DNA of 64,000 nucleotides, taken from the NCBI RefSeq assembly GCF_965363235.1, contig NC_134851.1:35554321-35618320 (forward strand), read 5' to 3'. Under the pieces are notes generated by a model. That model ran no database searches. It worked only from the letters and a program-made list of their open reading frames with translations, and had not been told where the DNA came from. The stretch is from Mytilus galloprovincialis. Lineage: Eukaryota > Mollusca > Bivalvia > Mytilida > Mytilidae. The position numbers and the translations under genes are program-made. Below, in pieces: positions 35,701 through 45,560 of this stretch. Positions within the stretch are counted from its first letter, which is position 1. Each line of letters starts with the position of its first letter.

Positions 35701-38700
35701 CTTTTAAAATATCAATATTTGTAAGTTAAAATTGTATAAATTTGTTCCTTGGAATGAAAAATCATATTTATTATCTGCATTCTTGCATTAAAGTTTGCTA
35801 ACTTAATTGAAAATATGGACGAAAGACAGTTAACAGACACTCATATCAATCTATTGTCATTGTATATTGCATTATAAATCTGAATTGATATATTCTTATT
35901 TGTTTTCTCTTTTTGCAGATGTAGTTCCCTTAAAGGTTGCTCAGCATCTATAACAACTGATCCCGAAGGTACTGCTGTTGTGAAAACCAAGAATACCAAC
36001 AGCCACGATAGAGATGAACACAAGGCAGAAACACGTCAGCTTCGAGTCCGTGTTCGACAAAATTCTGGTGACATTTCCCAGCGACCGTCACAAGTGATTA
36101 GAGGTGAGCTTCAGAAAATGGACGAAAATCTATTAAATCATCAAGACTTGAAAAATGTTGCTATGTCCTTATACAGAGAAAGGCGAAAACAGTTTCCAAA
36201 GTTACCAAAAAGTAGATTAGAAATTCAAGAGACATTACGACAAATGGATTTGAACACTAGCAAAACTGAAAGTTTCACTTTGGTGAATGATTTGGATTCG
36301 TGAATCGTTATTTTTTCATGTTTCGCCAACTTGGAATGTCTATGTAATGAAATGACTGATATTTTCATAGATGGCACATTTAAATCCTGTCCGAAATTCT
36401 TCTACCAACTGTATTCGATACATGGATGTAAAAATGGTAACTACATTCCTCTTGTATTTGCGTTACTTCCACTTAAATCCGAGGAATGTTACATCAAAAT
36501 GTGGGATCTGCTTATTGATGTGTGCACTACCCGAAGATTAACTCTCCAGCCCGAGGTAGTTCACATTGACTTTGAATGTGTAATGCATACTGCTATTACG
36601 AAAACATTTCCTGCTGCTACAATCAGTTGTTGTAGATTTCATTTAGGACAAAGTTGGTGGAGAAAAATTCAGTCGCTAGGTCTAAGTGCCGATTACAAAG
36701 ACAAAGATTCGGATTTAGGTAAATGGCTAACACATTTCTTTGGCTTGGCTTATTTGTCAACTGACATGATCGAAGAATGCTTTGTTGGGTTAATAGCTGA
36801 TGCTCCATCTGACGACAAATGTATGAAGTTTGCCGATTATATCTTGGAATTTTACATAGATGGCAATTCCAGATTTCCACCAACCATTTGGGCATCACCT
36901 CCTGATCCCGAGGAAAAGAGAACGACAAATGGTGCTGAGTCTTTTCATGCACACCTGAACGAACAGTTTTATGCTAGCCATCCTAACATTTTTGTTTTTG
37001 TCGACGTTTTACTAAAACTGCAAACAACATCTTACATTAAGATGAGAACTCTTACTGTCAAAGCACCTGTTCGCAAATACGAAAAGGAAAAGATGGACTT
37101 CCTTTTAGAGCAAAATTCAAAACTTGCAAACGGACAATATACTACTGTGGACTTTGTAAGACGTGTTGGGTACAAGTATTCTGCCAGAACTGACTTATAA
37201 ACTATTATACATCAAGATACATCTGATTAGTGCTGAACATACGTTTGCATACATTTTTATAATGAATTTTATGTGCATGCTTTGATGACCTTTAACTTAA
37301 TAAATATTTATTTTTTATTATGGCTTTGCTTTCGATCAACAGGTATTCCTTAATTATTTGCGGAAAAGTAATAATTTATTTTTTTCCGGAAAAGTAATTT
37401 TTTTTCCGGAAAAGTAAGATATTTATTTGCGGAAACGTAAACTTTTTTTTGCGGAAACGTCATGTTTTTTTTCCGGAAAAGTAATGCCAATTTGCGGAAA
37501 CGTAAAACGCCGATAATTCCGTGTGTCCACTTTATTTAAATTTGGTGGATTGTTATCTCATTGGCAATCATGCCTAATGTTCATAACTTCATGTCAGAGA
37601 ATTATAATTGAAAAAAAAATAATGTCTTTTTCGATACGGCTATTAATTATTGTTTCTCTGTAAACTTATATTACGAAAATAGGTAAAAACAAATGTTCCC
37701 TTGAATCTGACAGTTTTGTAGGCAATTAATCCTATATTTTATTGCAGTAAAACATTTCTGTGTCATAAACATTTGTCTTGGGTATTTCAAAGCACCATTA
37801 TTTTTTTTATTTTTTATTTGGGGTTTCTATAGAAGATTTGGTAAACTTGAAGTTTCATGGTTACTTAATCTTGTACACATGTTAACTAAGGGGAGAAAAT
37901 TGATTGGTTAACTTCCAGTTATGATTATTTTCTTATATGCAATGAAATTTTATGTGAATTGTTTTCTATAGTACAGGACATGATAAAACTTTACTCATGC
38001 CAAGTATTTCTTTATTTGAAACAAAGATAAATTCTGCACATTTTTTTGAAAAGTGCAAATTTGACAATAACTAATAGGGGGAAATCAATGGTGGTATTAC
38101 ACCTATAAAGGAAACTGCTTTATTTATTCAGATATAATTTTATATATTTATAACATATATAATTTCCTCAAGCAGACTAGACGTCATTTGAAAAAAAAAC
38201 AATCATTGTTCAATACTTGTAGTACCGAGGAGCCTGCCACCAATATTACAAACAGGGGTAACAACTATATATGGCATTCTTGAAGAAGACAGCCCATTAT
38301 TAGCAAATGTGACATTAACAGGCACAGTAGACAAAAATGAGGTAAATATCTCAATTCTTTCCCTAGTATCTGGTTTAAAACAATTGTCATTTTAGATTTT
38401 AAACAAAAACTTATTAAAGATACAAGGTTTATAATTTTATAAACCAGATACGCGTTTCGTCTACATAAGACTTGTAAGTGACGTTCGATAAAAAAAAAAG
38501 ATTATATTTAAATAAAGGACGAAGTTAAAGAGCATCGAGAACCAAAAAATCCAAATGATTTTTTCAAATACCACAATGGTAATTACTAAATTGCCAAATC
38601 TATTTATTAGGTAGAAAATCCTTATCAGATCGAATAGTGGACAAATTCATGAGACACAAAAGTTAAAAAAAGAAACATTCCATCATTCGTCAAAAAATTC

Positions 38701-41700
38701 AATTGTTTCACGTGTCACTGCGACAAATCAAAACGCTTGTAAACTGGTTTTGAAAATATTACCTATATTGTTTTATCCAATCAGAAATGACGTAAAGCGT
38801 CCTGTCTATATATTTGACGTTTGAAGTTAAATTTATAAACAGCAATGAGACAGCCACACTGTGATACAATTTAGGTATTTGATAAATAACTTTTTTCAAC
38901 GGAAATTGTTACTGAATTAAATCAAAGTTAGACAGGTTAAGCAAAGGAAAATAATTGTCCATAACGCTAAATGTTAAACGTAATTAAGTTGGATTTGCTA
39001 GCTTATCAATACTTTCAAATTGATTGACATCTTTGCTAACTGTAAATGACATTTTAGATATCCATAATAACGTATATATAATCAATAACAATATCTAATA
39101 GTATGCACAGTCATAACACATTACTTTTTTTTTTATTACTTTCAAAGTTCGAGATTAGCGCCTCTATCGACAATGATTCCATTATATCTGAAGATGACGA
39201 ATATGAACTACGTAAATATATACAGGTACTTATGTAATTTATTTATGTGTATGAGTTATTCCCCTTACCTTACGTCTACCTCCTTAAACGTGGAGAATTA
39301 TGTATTACAAGCGATTTATCAAAATAGTTTAAAACGAAAAGGAAATTTTCGGTAAACGATAAAGAGACAGCAATCTAATAACAGCTTTGCCGAGGTTGGC
39401 ATAGATAGGTCCATATTTAGCCATTCAAGACGTGCAAATCGACCCCAATCGGCACAATTCGGAATTTTAAGAATGGTACCGGAATTAGCCGATGATTGTC
39501 GATTAAAGATTTCACAATTTGTGTATAAATTAGTAGAGAGAACGCACAAGTTATTACCTAATGTCTTAGACCATGCAAGCACAAATTATTTAAAAAACAT
39601 TAATTGCTGACTTCATTCTCAATACGGGTTTGAAATATTCACACGTGGCGAGTATAGAGTAGTTTTCTGACATTGCATGTCGGTATAAATAAGTTAATGG
39701 AAATGTCACATGGATTTTTTTTAAAAATGCTGTCATAACTAATGTAAGAAGTGGGGATATAGTATGTCTAAACACACTCTCGAAGATAAACAGACGTATT
39801 GAAGAGAGTACCAGTTTTCGGTATAAATCTGATTGTATAGCTTTTATATCGGAATGGAAAAAAAATGAGAATGGAAATGGGGAATGTGTGAAAGCGACAA
39901 CAACCCGACCATAGAGAAGACAACAGCCGAAGGCCACCAATGGGTCTTCAATGTAGCGAGCAACTCCCGCACCCGGGGGCGTCCTTCAGCTGTCCCCTAA
40001 ACAAATATGCATGCTAGTTCAGTGATAATGGACGTCATACTAAACTCCGAATTATACACAAGAAACTAAAATTAAAAATCATACCAGACTAACAAAGGCA
40101 AGAGGCTCCTGACTTTGGACAGGCGCAAAATTGCGGCGGGTTTAAACATGTTTTTTTAGATCTCAACCCTCCCCCTATACCTCTAACCAATGTAGAAAAA
40201 CAAACGCACAACAATACGCACAGTAAAAGTATGCTATTATCATGATCAGATATTCGAATTTCGTGTTTCCTGGTTGATCATAATGACTGCTTGCTTCTAT
40301 AATACGTAAACTATTTATTCAAAATTGATTGTAATTTTATTGTTTTTAGAAAACGGAAGAAAAGGAGGAAAGACAAAAAAGTAAAACAGAAAAAAGTGAG
40401 ATTTTGACATTTATATGAAAAAAAATCAGTTGCATGTTTTGGTTTAATAATGATTGCATGTGAACTATATTGACATGATTTAACTCTTTAACATATAACA
40501 ATACCGGTTTAATACCACTCCTGGTGGACTGGTAGTTCTTTAACGGAAAATATATATTTGGCGAAAGATATTATATTATTTTAATTTTATTTTTGTTATG
40601 CATCGTGGAACACTGTTCAATTAAATGAATATGCTTGTATCTGAAAGTCAATAAAATTTTGTTGTTGGTTAAAGACGTCCTTCTGACTCATGTTTTCATA
40701 TTTTGATAAAACATTTCATGATCTGTGAATTATCCTTTTCTATTTTTAGAATCTCTCATTAAACAGTCGAATGTTGATGCTGGATATGACAGCTGTCCAG
40801 AGACAAGCAGTCAAAGAATTTCACTTGGTATAATTTTATCTTACTAGTATATAAATTATTCAATTATATATAATTATATGTGTGTATTTTACAGAAGGCT
40901 AATCCTGCAGTTGGTACGAGGACACAGTTATCGTCCTAAGATTTTCGTTGTAGCTTGCAAATTTTGTGCGTACACTTTCCAAATCTATTTCTTTGTATGT
41001 TATGCATAATATAAACAGTAAAGGAATGAAACTACATGTTAGTAATGATTTTTTTCCGTCTAAATCTAGAATGTCTGAAGCTGTAATACTGAAATGTAGA
41101 CCCCTTAACATATTAATATTTTGAGCTGATAGACTTTTCAATAATTTCGATATTATGTGTCTCAATAGAAGTACACTACACTGTAGCCCTTTATATTATG
41201 TGTCTCAATAGAAGTACACTACACTGTAGCCCTTTATATTATGTGTCTCAATAGAAGTACACTACACTGTAGCCCTTTATATTTTCAGCTTCTGTGAAGA
41301 ATGCATTTACTGTAAAAGCACCAAATACCCGTAAAACAAGTATAATTGTCCACAGAAAGAAAACGCCATCAACATGCACAATCAACAACTCGTTCAGAGA
41401 AGCCTATTTTAACTTACGGAACGACGAGGAGGACTTTGATTCTGCGATTAAAAAACCTCGCCGAGACACACCGGTTCATGGTCGACTCGGCTTACCAGTC
41501 AGTAAGTATGCGACCATCTGTCGAATAATTATTGAGACCTATTTGAAAACACCCATATTTGTTACTATTATTTCTTTATATATAAATGTTAAACATAGCT
41601 AGATCGAGACATTTCTGGATAGCCAAGATTTATAACAACAAAACAACTATGAATAAATTTCATTTTTTACTACATGATTATTAAAAAGACCAGAAAATAT

Positions 41701-43477
41701 TAAAAGCCTCTGTACAGTAACCTATAGTTGGCAGAGCTTATCAGCCGGCTTTGTACTTGCATTTTGGAAATGCGCATCTGGTATAGTGAATGTGGTACCG
41801 TTAATGTTATCACAGGAAATACGAAAATTAAGCAAAAGTTGAGCACTTTAATAAAACATCCTTCAAATTTTATTGGTTTTTAGTTTTAGTTAAATCTTAT
41901 GCAATTAAAATACTTCATATAACGAATTGGCTTTTTTTTCATAGAAAGTACATGGCGTTCAACTTCGGAACTACTACGAGAAGACACTGTAGAGGAGAAT
42001 GCATACCTTGGAATACAGAGAACGAGGCTGAGAAGTGAATCATTGATGCCGGCAACGAGTCTCTGCGGAAGTAACGATGCACTGTTACTGTTACCCAATA
42101 AAAACGAAGAGGAAGAAGATCTGAACTATATTCAGCAATATAATTCAATAAAAACTGGAGTGTCAGAGAGAAACAACTCATTTCCAAATGAAACTGTCTT
42201 AAAAAGTAGGAGGAAAACGGTTACTTTCGGAATACCCTTGACGTGTGAGTATGATTATCATTAAAACGGGTACCCCAACTCTTTAGCTAAAATAGATTTG
42301 ACTAACTTAATTTACATGAAATTTTGACAAAATATTTGATTTCATGCAGCTGTTGACAACAATATGAAATTCATTAAAATTGAACCACACAATTCAAAGG
42401 AATAATTTCAATAGATACATAACAGTTTTTTCAAAACACTCCGTTTAATCATTGAGCTAGTAGCCTGGTTTCTCTTTTCTAATAGTGTGTAATTAAAACG
42501 ATCAGCTAATTTTTTAAAGAGTTTCCTCCTCTAGGTATACTGTTCCCCCTTAACTTGAAACATTTTGTGAATTCATATTAGAACCAAATCTCTACTTTAA
42601 CCACCTGAATTGCTTCTTATCCCTGGCATTAAGATTACCTTATCCGTATTTAGCACATTTTTTCGGAATTTTGGGTCTTCAAGGCAGTTCACCTTTATAG
42701 CTGTTTGGCTTTCTTTCTATTTTGAACTGATTGTCACTGATGAGTCTAAATTGATTTCAATAATGAAATGTGTTCTCATTATCGACCAATCGAAGAACGT
42801 GAAACATAATTATGCTATATCATCAAAAAATATATGTTGTTGCTGAAATAAAGAAAAGAAAACATATAAATACACTTTTGCATGAATCATCCAAATTATG
42901 TCGGGTATAGGTAACCGAGTAGTCTTAGTTGTTCGTTCACTGTTCCATAAGCCATTAACCACTGAACATGTGAGTTTATTAACCCTGAACGTGACAGATG
43001 CGTTAGACTCTATTTGAATAGACTATGAATGTCAGTTTTCCCGCCGGGGATGGTTGGGTCTCTACGTCACAGCGGTTGACCACATCAATAAAAACTTACT
43101 ACCACATAGAAGCCAATACTTCTAACTTTGACGTTGAATAACAATAAATCAATTAATCTACCGTCCAATATATGTTATTTTTTTTTGTATTTACAGTTGG
43201 AAAGTCAAGAAAAGGGAGATGTCTATCCCTTTCTGGAATAGACGGTAATTTCATGGGACTTATATGAATAACAGATTATGAATTGCCTGTTGCCGACTAC
43301 GTATGCCAGTTGCTGAATATTTATTGCCAGTTGCAACGAGTTTAATGATATTTATTGTTTTTTATTTATTTTATAGTATTATTTTAATTACATTTAGAAT
43401 TCGAAATACCGTTGAAACTCAGAGAAAAAATCCATCCAGCATTACACACAAAGCAAGGTTTTCTCTGTCAGAATTAG
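26734..43477 (+). CDS. Unrecognised 11-exon gene, 439 residues, predicted N-myristoylated
   Basis: Exons: 26734-26761, 28483-28553, 30642-30900, 38223-38341, 39148-39225, 40350-40395, 40750-40827, 41289-41501, 41945-42244, 43197-43244, 43398-43477. All have AG/GT borders, all phases agree, and the total is 1320 bases. The start MGSSCSSSV fits the myristoylation rule (Gly2, Ser6) and its Cys5 could be palmitoylated; the Kozak context is strong (A at -3, G at +4). Residues about 33-120 look folded (STWFDIHTITKKL, NPIAILKINIDV); 160-226 are charged; 227-397 are basic/acidic and Ser-rich (SRRKTVTFGIPLT-like, EEEEDLNYIQQY), probably disordered. Residues 398-439 end PALHTKQGFLCQN. I know no matching family. 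Intron 3 is 7.3 kb and holds two DNA transposons. The gene is convergent with the ROCO gene. An adaptor role at a membrane is inference only. Confidence 0.78.
28217..28439. mobile_element. Degraded copy of the 16107-16387 Harbinger-like MITE
   Basis: Starts GGGAGATGTCATTTAATTTT, contains CGGATGAAATTTGAAGAAAA and AGCACAGGAGTTTTGAG, and ends AAAATCAAATTGTAGCT with TTA on both sides (28214-28216, 28440-28442). It lies only 43 bases before exon 2 of the myristoylated-protein gene. Confidence 0.7.
28695..28900 (-). repeat. Dispersed repeat, inverted diverged copy of the 2515 family
   Basis: Minus-strand reading gives the ACGAAACGCTCGTTTGGCGT core. On the plus strand it is flanked by TACCAGGATTACAATTGTGT and GGACGAACAAAGTAAGAAGT. 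Confidence 0.65.
29045..29460 (+). mobile_element. 3'-end fragment of the RT-type retroelement family
   Basis: An open stretch reads CISYHGFLDKRATDKKAFKP then KSHHESVYKLQPC, which aligns with the C-terminal tail of the same element family (GFLDK..., RHHDLVDRYG type, from memory). Downstream it follows 12420-12960: ATGAGAAACATGACAGGTGT, CACCTGAGACCACTCCCACT, GTGTTGCTCAGTCTC. It lies in intron 2 of the plus-strand gene. Confidence 0.6.
29475..29719. mobile_element. 245-base hairpin element with ATGTTCAGTAG motif clusters
   Basis: CTTATG flanks both sides (29469-29474 and 29720-29725). Ends TATGGAACGCCATGAC and, read inward from the right, GGATGGAACGTCATGAC continue through CTGTCTTCT. Inside, ATGTTCAGTAG-type motifs recur in the left half and appear inverted (CTACTGAACATAATATG) in the right half. 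It is non-coding, in intron 2 of the plus-strand gene. Confidence 0.75.
30642..30900 (+). CDS. Exon 3 of the myristoylated-protein gene
   Basis: Bordered by TTTCATTTCAG and G/GTACTATAG. It encodes 86 residues with alternating hydrophobic pattern (KYNIQLRGSIYNSDDG, NPIAILKINIDVTKN) followed by a Ser/Lys-rich turn, suggesting a beta-rich domain. Phase 0 in, phase 1 out, matching exon 4 (TA CCG AGG). Confidence 0.8.
31693..31780 (+). repeat. Tandem duplication, 44-base unit
   Basis: TAATATTACGCATCC starts at 31693 and at 31737, each copy ending in CAAAAGGCTTTGGC, with two or three differences. Confidence 0.8.
32105..32252. mobile_element. 148-base hAT-like MITE
   Basis: TGCTTGG flanks both sides (32098-32104, 32253-32259). 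Ends CAGGGGCAGATCCAG and, read inward, GTGGCGGATCCAG; both are followed by G-runs. They match the ends of the 1.5 kb element at 21777-23289, which may be from a longer relative of this MITE. Confidence 0.75.
32450..34241. mobile_element. 1.8 kb element with two large inverted arrays of a CGAAATTTCGAC-type motif
   Basis: Termini ACGGAAGCGTATTAGGGACA are inverted at both ends and continue for about 70 bases (via TAGAAAAAAT and TTTTTTCAAAGTCGAAATTT). CGATATT occurs on both sides (32443-32449, 34243-34249). From about 32505 to 32835 the left array repeats AAACTCGAAATTTCGACTTT at roughly 20-24 base spacing. From about 33605 to 34195 the right array repeats the motif in the opposite orientation with about twice as many units. 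The middle (32865-33600) is unrelated and has only a weak 98-codon open stretch (33160-33456) that I do not recognise. It is in intron 3 of the plus-strand gene. Confidence 0.85.
34751..34908 (-). repeat. Three tandem copies of a 53-base piece of a dispersed repeat
   Basis: TGTATYTCTCATGTCTGTGT ... ATAGCCGACTATACAGTATT starts at 34751, 34804 and 34857. Read on the minus strand it is the part of the 13919 repeat with ATAGTC-GCTATAAAAG. The remainder of that repeat continues on the far side of the transposon at 37522. Confidence 0.85.
34945..37511 (+). mobile_element. Mutator-like DNA transposon (MULE), nearly complete
   Basis: Left end GGCGTATTGCATTTCCGC and right end, read inward, GGCGTTTTACGTTTCCGC are terminal inverted repeats. 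ATAATTCC(G) flanks both sides (34936-34944 and 37513-37521; 8 to 10 bases depending on one mismatch), as expected for Mutator. Each end has a cluster of ACGTTTCCGCAAATT / ACTTTTCCGC-type motifs (34955-35045; inverted at about 37355-37505), presumably transposase-binding sites. It encodes one two-exon transposase. It landed inside a dispersed repeat: 34751-34935 and 37522-37590 are its two halves. Confidence 0.9.
35305..37200 (+). CDS. FLYWCH + MULE transposase, one in-frame TGA
   Basis: Two exons, 35305-35411 and 35919-37200 (AG/GTATGT donor, TTTTTGCAG acceptor), give 462 codons plus stop. A FLYWCH-type zinc finger spans the intron: DGFSYRSSN, then Cys37, Cys43, His65, His70 (GDKVYRCSSLKGCSA, NSHDRDEH). 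The MULE catalytic core has Asp187 (IDGTFKSC), Asp253 (VVHIDFE), the family's CCRFH motif at about 273-277, and Glu376 (NGAESFHAHLN). The acids would bind the metal ions for strand transfer in the nucleus. Codon 164 (36301-36303) is TGA in GATTCGTGAATC; the family usually has a charged residue there, and CGA to TGA by CpG decay is a likely cause (inference). Otherwise the frame is open, so the copy is young. Confidence 0.88.
37522..37590 (-). repeat. Right half of the dispersed repeat split by the MULE
   Basis: TGTGTCCACTTTATTTAA and TTGTTATCTCATTGGCAATC are, on the minus strand, the opening part (GCCAATGAGACAACTGTCCA) of the 13919-14275 repeat. Confidence 0.65.
38440..38640 (-). repeat. Dispersed repeat, inverted copy of the 2515 family
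   Basis: ACCAGATACGCGTTTCGTCT, AGACTTGTAAGTGACGTTCG and GGACGAAGTTAAAGAGCATC follow the same order as 28695-28900. It is in intron 4 of the plus-strand gene. Confidence 0.6.
39840..40230 (+). repeat. Dispersed repeat
   Basis: Contains AAAGCGACAACAACCCGACC, GCCGAAGGCCACCAATGGGT, GGGCGTCCTTCAGCTGTCCC, then AGAGGCTCCTGACTTTGGAC and CAACCCTCCCCCTATACCTC. The second half is shared with the end of 13919-14275. It is a family that I associate with mussel genomes; it lies in intron 5. Confidence 0.7.
41151..41279 (+). repeat. Three identical 43-base tandem copies directly before a splice acceptor
   Basis: TATTATGTGTCTCAATAGAA starts at 41151, 41194 and 41237; copies look identical. The array ends nine bases before exon 8 (41289) of the plus-strand gene, so it fills the branch-point and pyrimidine region of intron 7. 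Confidence 0.92.
41289..41501 (+). CDS. Exon 8 of the myristoylated-protein gene
   Basis: Acceptor TATTTTCAG, donor A/GTAAGT. Encodes 71 residues, basic at first (RKTSIIVHRKKTPST), then acidic (RNDEEDFDSAIKK) and basic again (KKPRRDTPVHGR). No domain recognised; probably disordered. Confidence 0.78.
41945..42244 (+). CDS. Exon 9 of the myristoylated-protein gene
   Basis: Acceptor TTTTTTCATAG, donor T/GTGAGT. Encodes 100 residues rich in Ser, Glu and Arg: STWRSTSELLREDTVEENAY, then an acidic run EEEEDLNYIQQY and a basic SRRKTVTFG. The same phase (1 in, 1 out) as its neighbours. No domain recognised. Confidence 0.78.
42950..43115 (+). repeat. SINE-like repeat, diverged
   Basis: GAATGTCAGTTTTCCCGCCG, GGGATGGTTGGGTCTCTACG and CATCAATAAAAACTTACTAC follow the layout of 25140-25330 (TTTTCCCGC, GTGGTTCTCTCCG, CACAATAAAG). 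It lies in intron 9. Confidence 0.45.
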
Positions 43478-44439
43478 TTTTTATTACAGAATGAGACGTT
43501 TTGTATTCCTGGTTTCAAGTGATAGTTGTCTGATTGTGTCATATGAATTATACAGTTAAAGATATTATTCCTCAATTCATATTAAATTTAAATTTTAAAA
43601 CATTAGATATCCATAAACATCTTTTAAAATGATTTTAAGCCGTTTCTTCCCTCCCTTAGTCTATATCGAAAACATGGATATGAACGGTTGCACTTTTTGA
43701 ATCTGGTATTTGCCCAGATGTAGGTAAATTTGCAGGTACGAAGTATAATTGAATATTTCACAAATATGCCAGAAAGACCGATGGAAAGCGGCTTTAAGAA
43801 AACAATATCCACATGTTTGCACAATTCAATTTCTAAATATTCAGTTCTTAAGAAGAATTTTAATAACTCCAAAAAATGTGTGCAAGGCTTAGCGTAATAT
43901 CTGTGCTACAAGCATGAGAAAGTTTTAAAAACAAGATGCACATAACACGTCTTAGTACATACATCTGCACATTGGGAGAAAGGATATTTTCAGCATGTTT
44001 TCTTCTTTTTTTTTCTTCTTTCGATACAATTCAATTTGAGTTGGTACCCAATTAAAATATCTAAACAACTATTTGTTTCCTTCTGTCTTTTTTTTATGCC
44101 ATAGAGTTGTCGCTTTTATTCTACTTTTCAATTTAAAAGTCCCTTTGGTATCTTTGAAGACCGTACATTGACCTTAATATGTTCACATTTTTGTGCTTTG
44201 GGTCTAACAAATTGGCGGGAGATTTAAAGGAGACATTAAAAACTTTTTAAGTCGATGAGAACCTGACATTGCTCAAAACAAAAAATAAAAAGGCAACCAA
44301 GTCCAAAATCACTTCATAGAAAACATAAAATTGAGCATTACTCCGCTTATACCTTGAGTGATCTCAAGTGCCGTAGAAAAGTTAGCATACCTTAATCCAC
44401 TTATGGCACCCATCATGTAGCACGTGGATAAAAAGATGC

Positions 44440-44880
44440 AAAAGATACCGAAGGGTCATTCAAACTCTTTTGTGGAGAACTGTTTCATTGGCAATCATAC
44501 GACATTTTTTTTTATAATCATAAGTCGAAAATAAACTGACAATACAATGGACTAAAATGCAAAAGACCAACAGACAAACAACAGTCTCAAGACACAACAT
44601 TGAAAAAAAACCTGAGTAACACGAACCCCAACAAAATCTAAGGGTAATTACAGGTGCTTTGGGAGTGTTGACAAATTCTGCACCACACGTGGGATCCGTC
44701 GTGTTACTCATGGTAGTAAAAGTATAAATCCGATGACAAATCTAACTCAGTAGGTCAAATTCGGGGAAAATGAGACTGAATTACAGTTACGATTATTAAA
44801 ACGTTTCCGTTGTCATCTTTGAAAAAGATATTCCATAACGTTCAGTCACCCAGTGATGGCGTCCGTGAAGAGTATGATTG
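44440..44880 (-). mobile_element. 3'-end fragment of the RT-type retroelement family, inverted
   Basis: On the minus strand: ATGAGTAACACGACGGATCC, ACACTCCCAAAGCACCTGTA, GTTACTCAGGTTTTTTTTCA, matching 12420-12960. A short plus-strand tail piece of the family lies just upstream at 44095-44165 (GAGTTGTCGCTTTTATTCTA, GTCCCTTTGGTATCTTT). Confidence 0.6.
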
Positions 44881-45139
44881 GATTATTTTAAGTAAACATT
44901 CTTACGGATCTATAACACAGCTATGCGTTTTGTCATGTCATTTTTGTTTTACAAAACAATGATTTGAGTTGAGTGTTCTGGTTTTGCATTTGTCGCATAA
45001 TAAGGTACCAAGGAAAAATATTCCCTGTGTAGAGAAATTCCGATTGAAAATACAGCATCATTGGTAATCAATGGTGGTTTTTTCTAATTGAATTGACGCT
45101 CTTGCAATTTTTGTCTCTTAACATGTTGTAAACACTGAT

Positions 45140-45560
45140 GCCATTGGTAGTAAAAGAGGGACGAAAGATACCAAAGGGACAGTCAAGCTCATAACTCTAA
45201 AATAAACTGACAACGCCATGGCAAAAAATGAAAAAGACAAACAGACAAAGAATAGTACACATGACACAACATAGAAAACTAAAGAATAAAACAACACGAA
45301 CCACACCAAAAACTAGGGGTGATCTCAGGTGCCCCGGAAGGGTAAGCATATCCTGCTCCACATGTGGCACCCGTCGTGTTGCTTATGTAATAACAAATCC
45401 GGTAAATAGTCAATTTGGTAGGTTACATCCATGAAAGGGAAGGGGATTGTAGTTACGACGTAAGGAACATGTCCGATATCATTTGTGAAACGGTTATTCC
45501 ATAACGGTCAACCAACTCGTGATGGCGTCCGTAAAATTTACGAAGGGATGATTTCAACTT
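45140..45560 (-). mobile_element. 3'-end fragment of the RT-type retroelement family, inverted
   Basis: On the minus strand: GCAACACGACGGGTGCCACA, CCTTCCGGGGCACCTGAGAT, TTGCCATGGCGTTGTCAG, GTCCCTTTGGTATCTTTCGT. It is the best preserved copy of the family's 3' end in the window. Confidence 0.65.

Noticed and set aside
36301-36303. TGA in the MULE transposase as a selenocysteine codon
   Set aside because: Transposases of this family are not selenoproteins and no selenocysteine insertion element is apparent; CpG decay is simpler.
36623-36952. 109-codon minus-strand frame
   Set aside because: Antisense shadow of the MULE transposase core.
39590-39940. 116-codon minus-strand open frame
   Set aside because: It overlaps the dispersed repeat at 39840 and has low-complexity phenylalanine/leucine content. 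No splice partner or family motif is seen.
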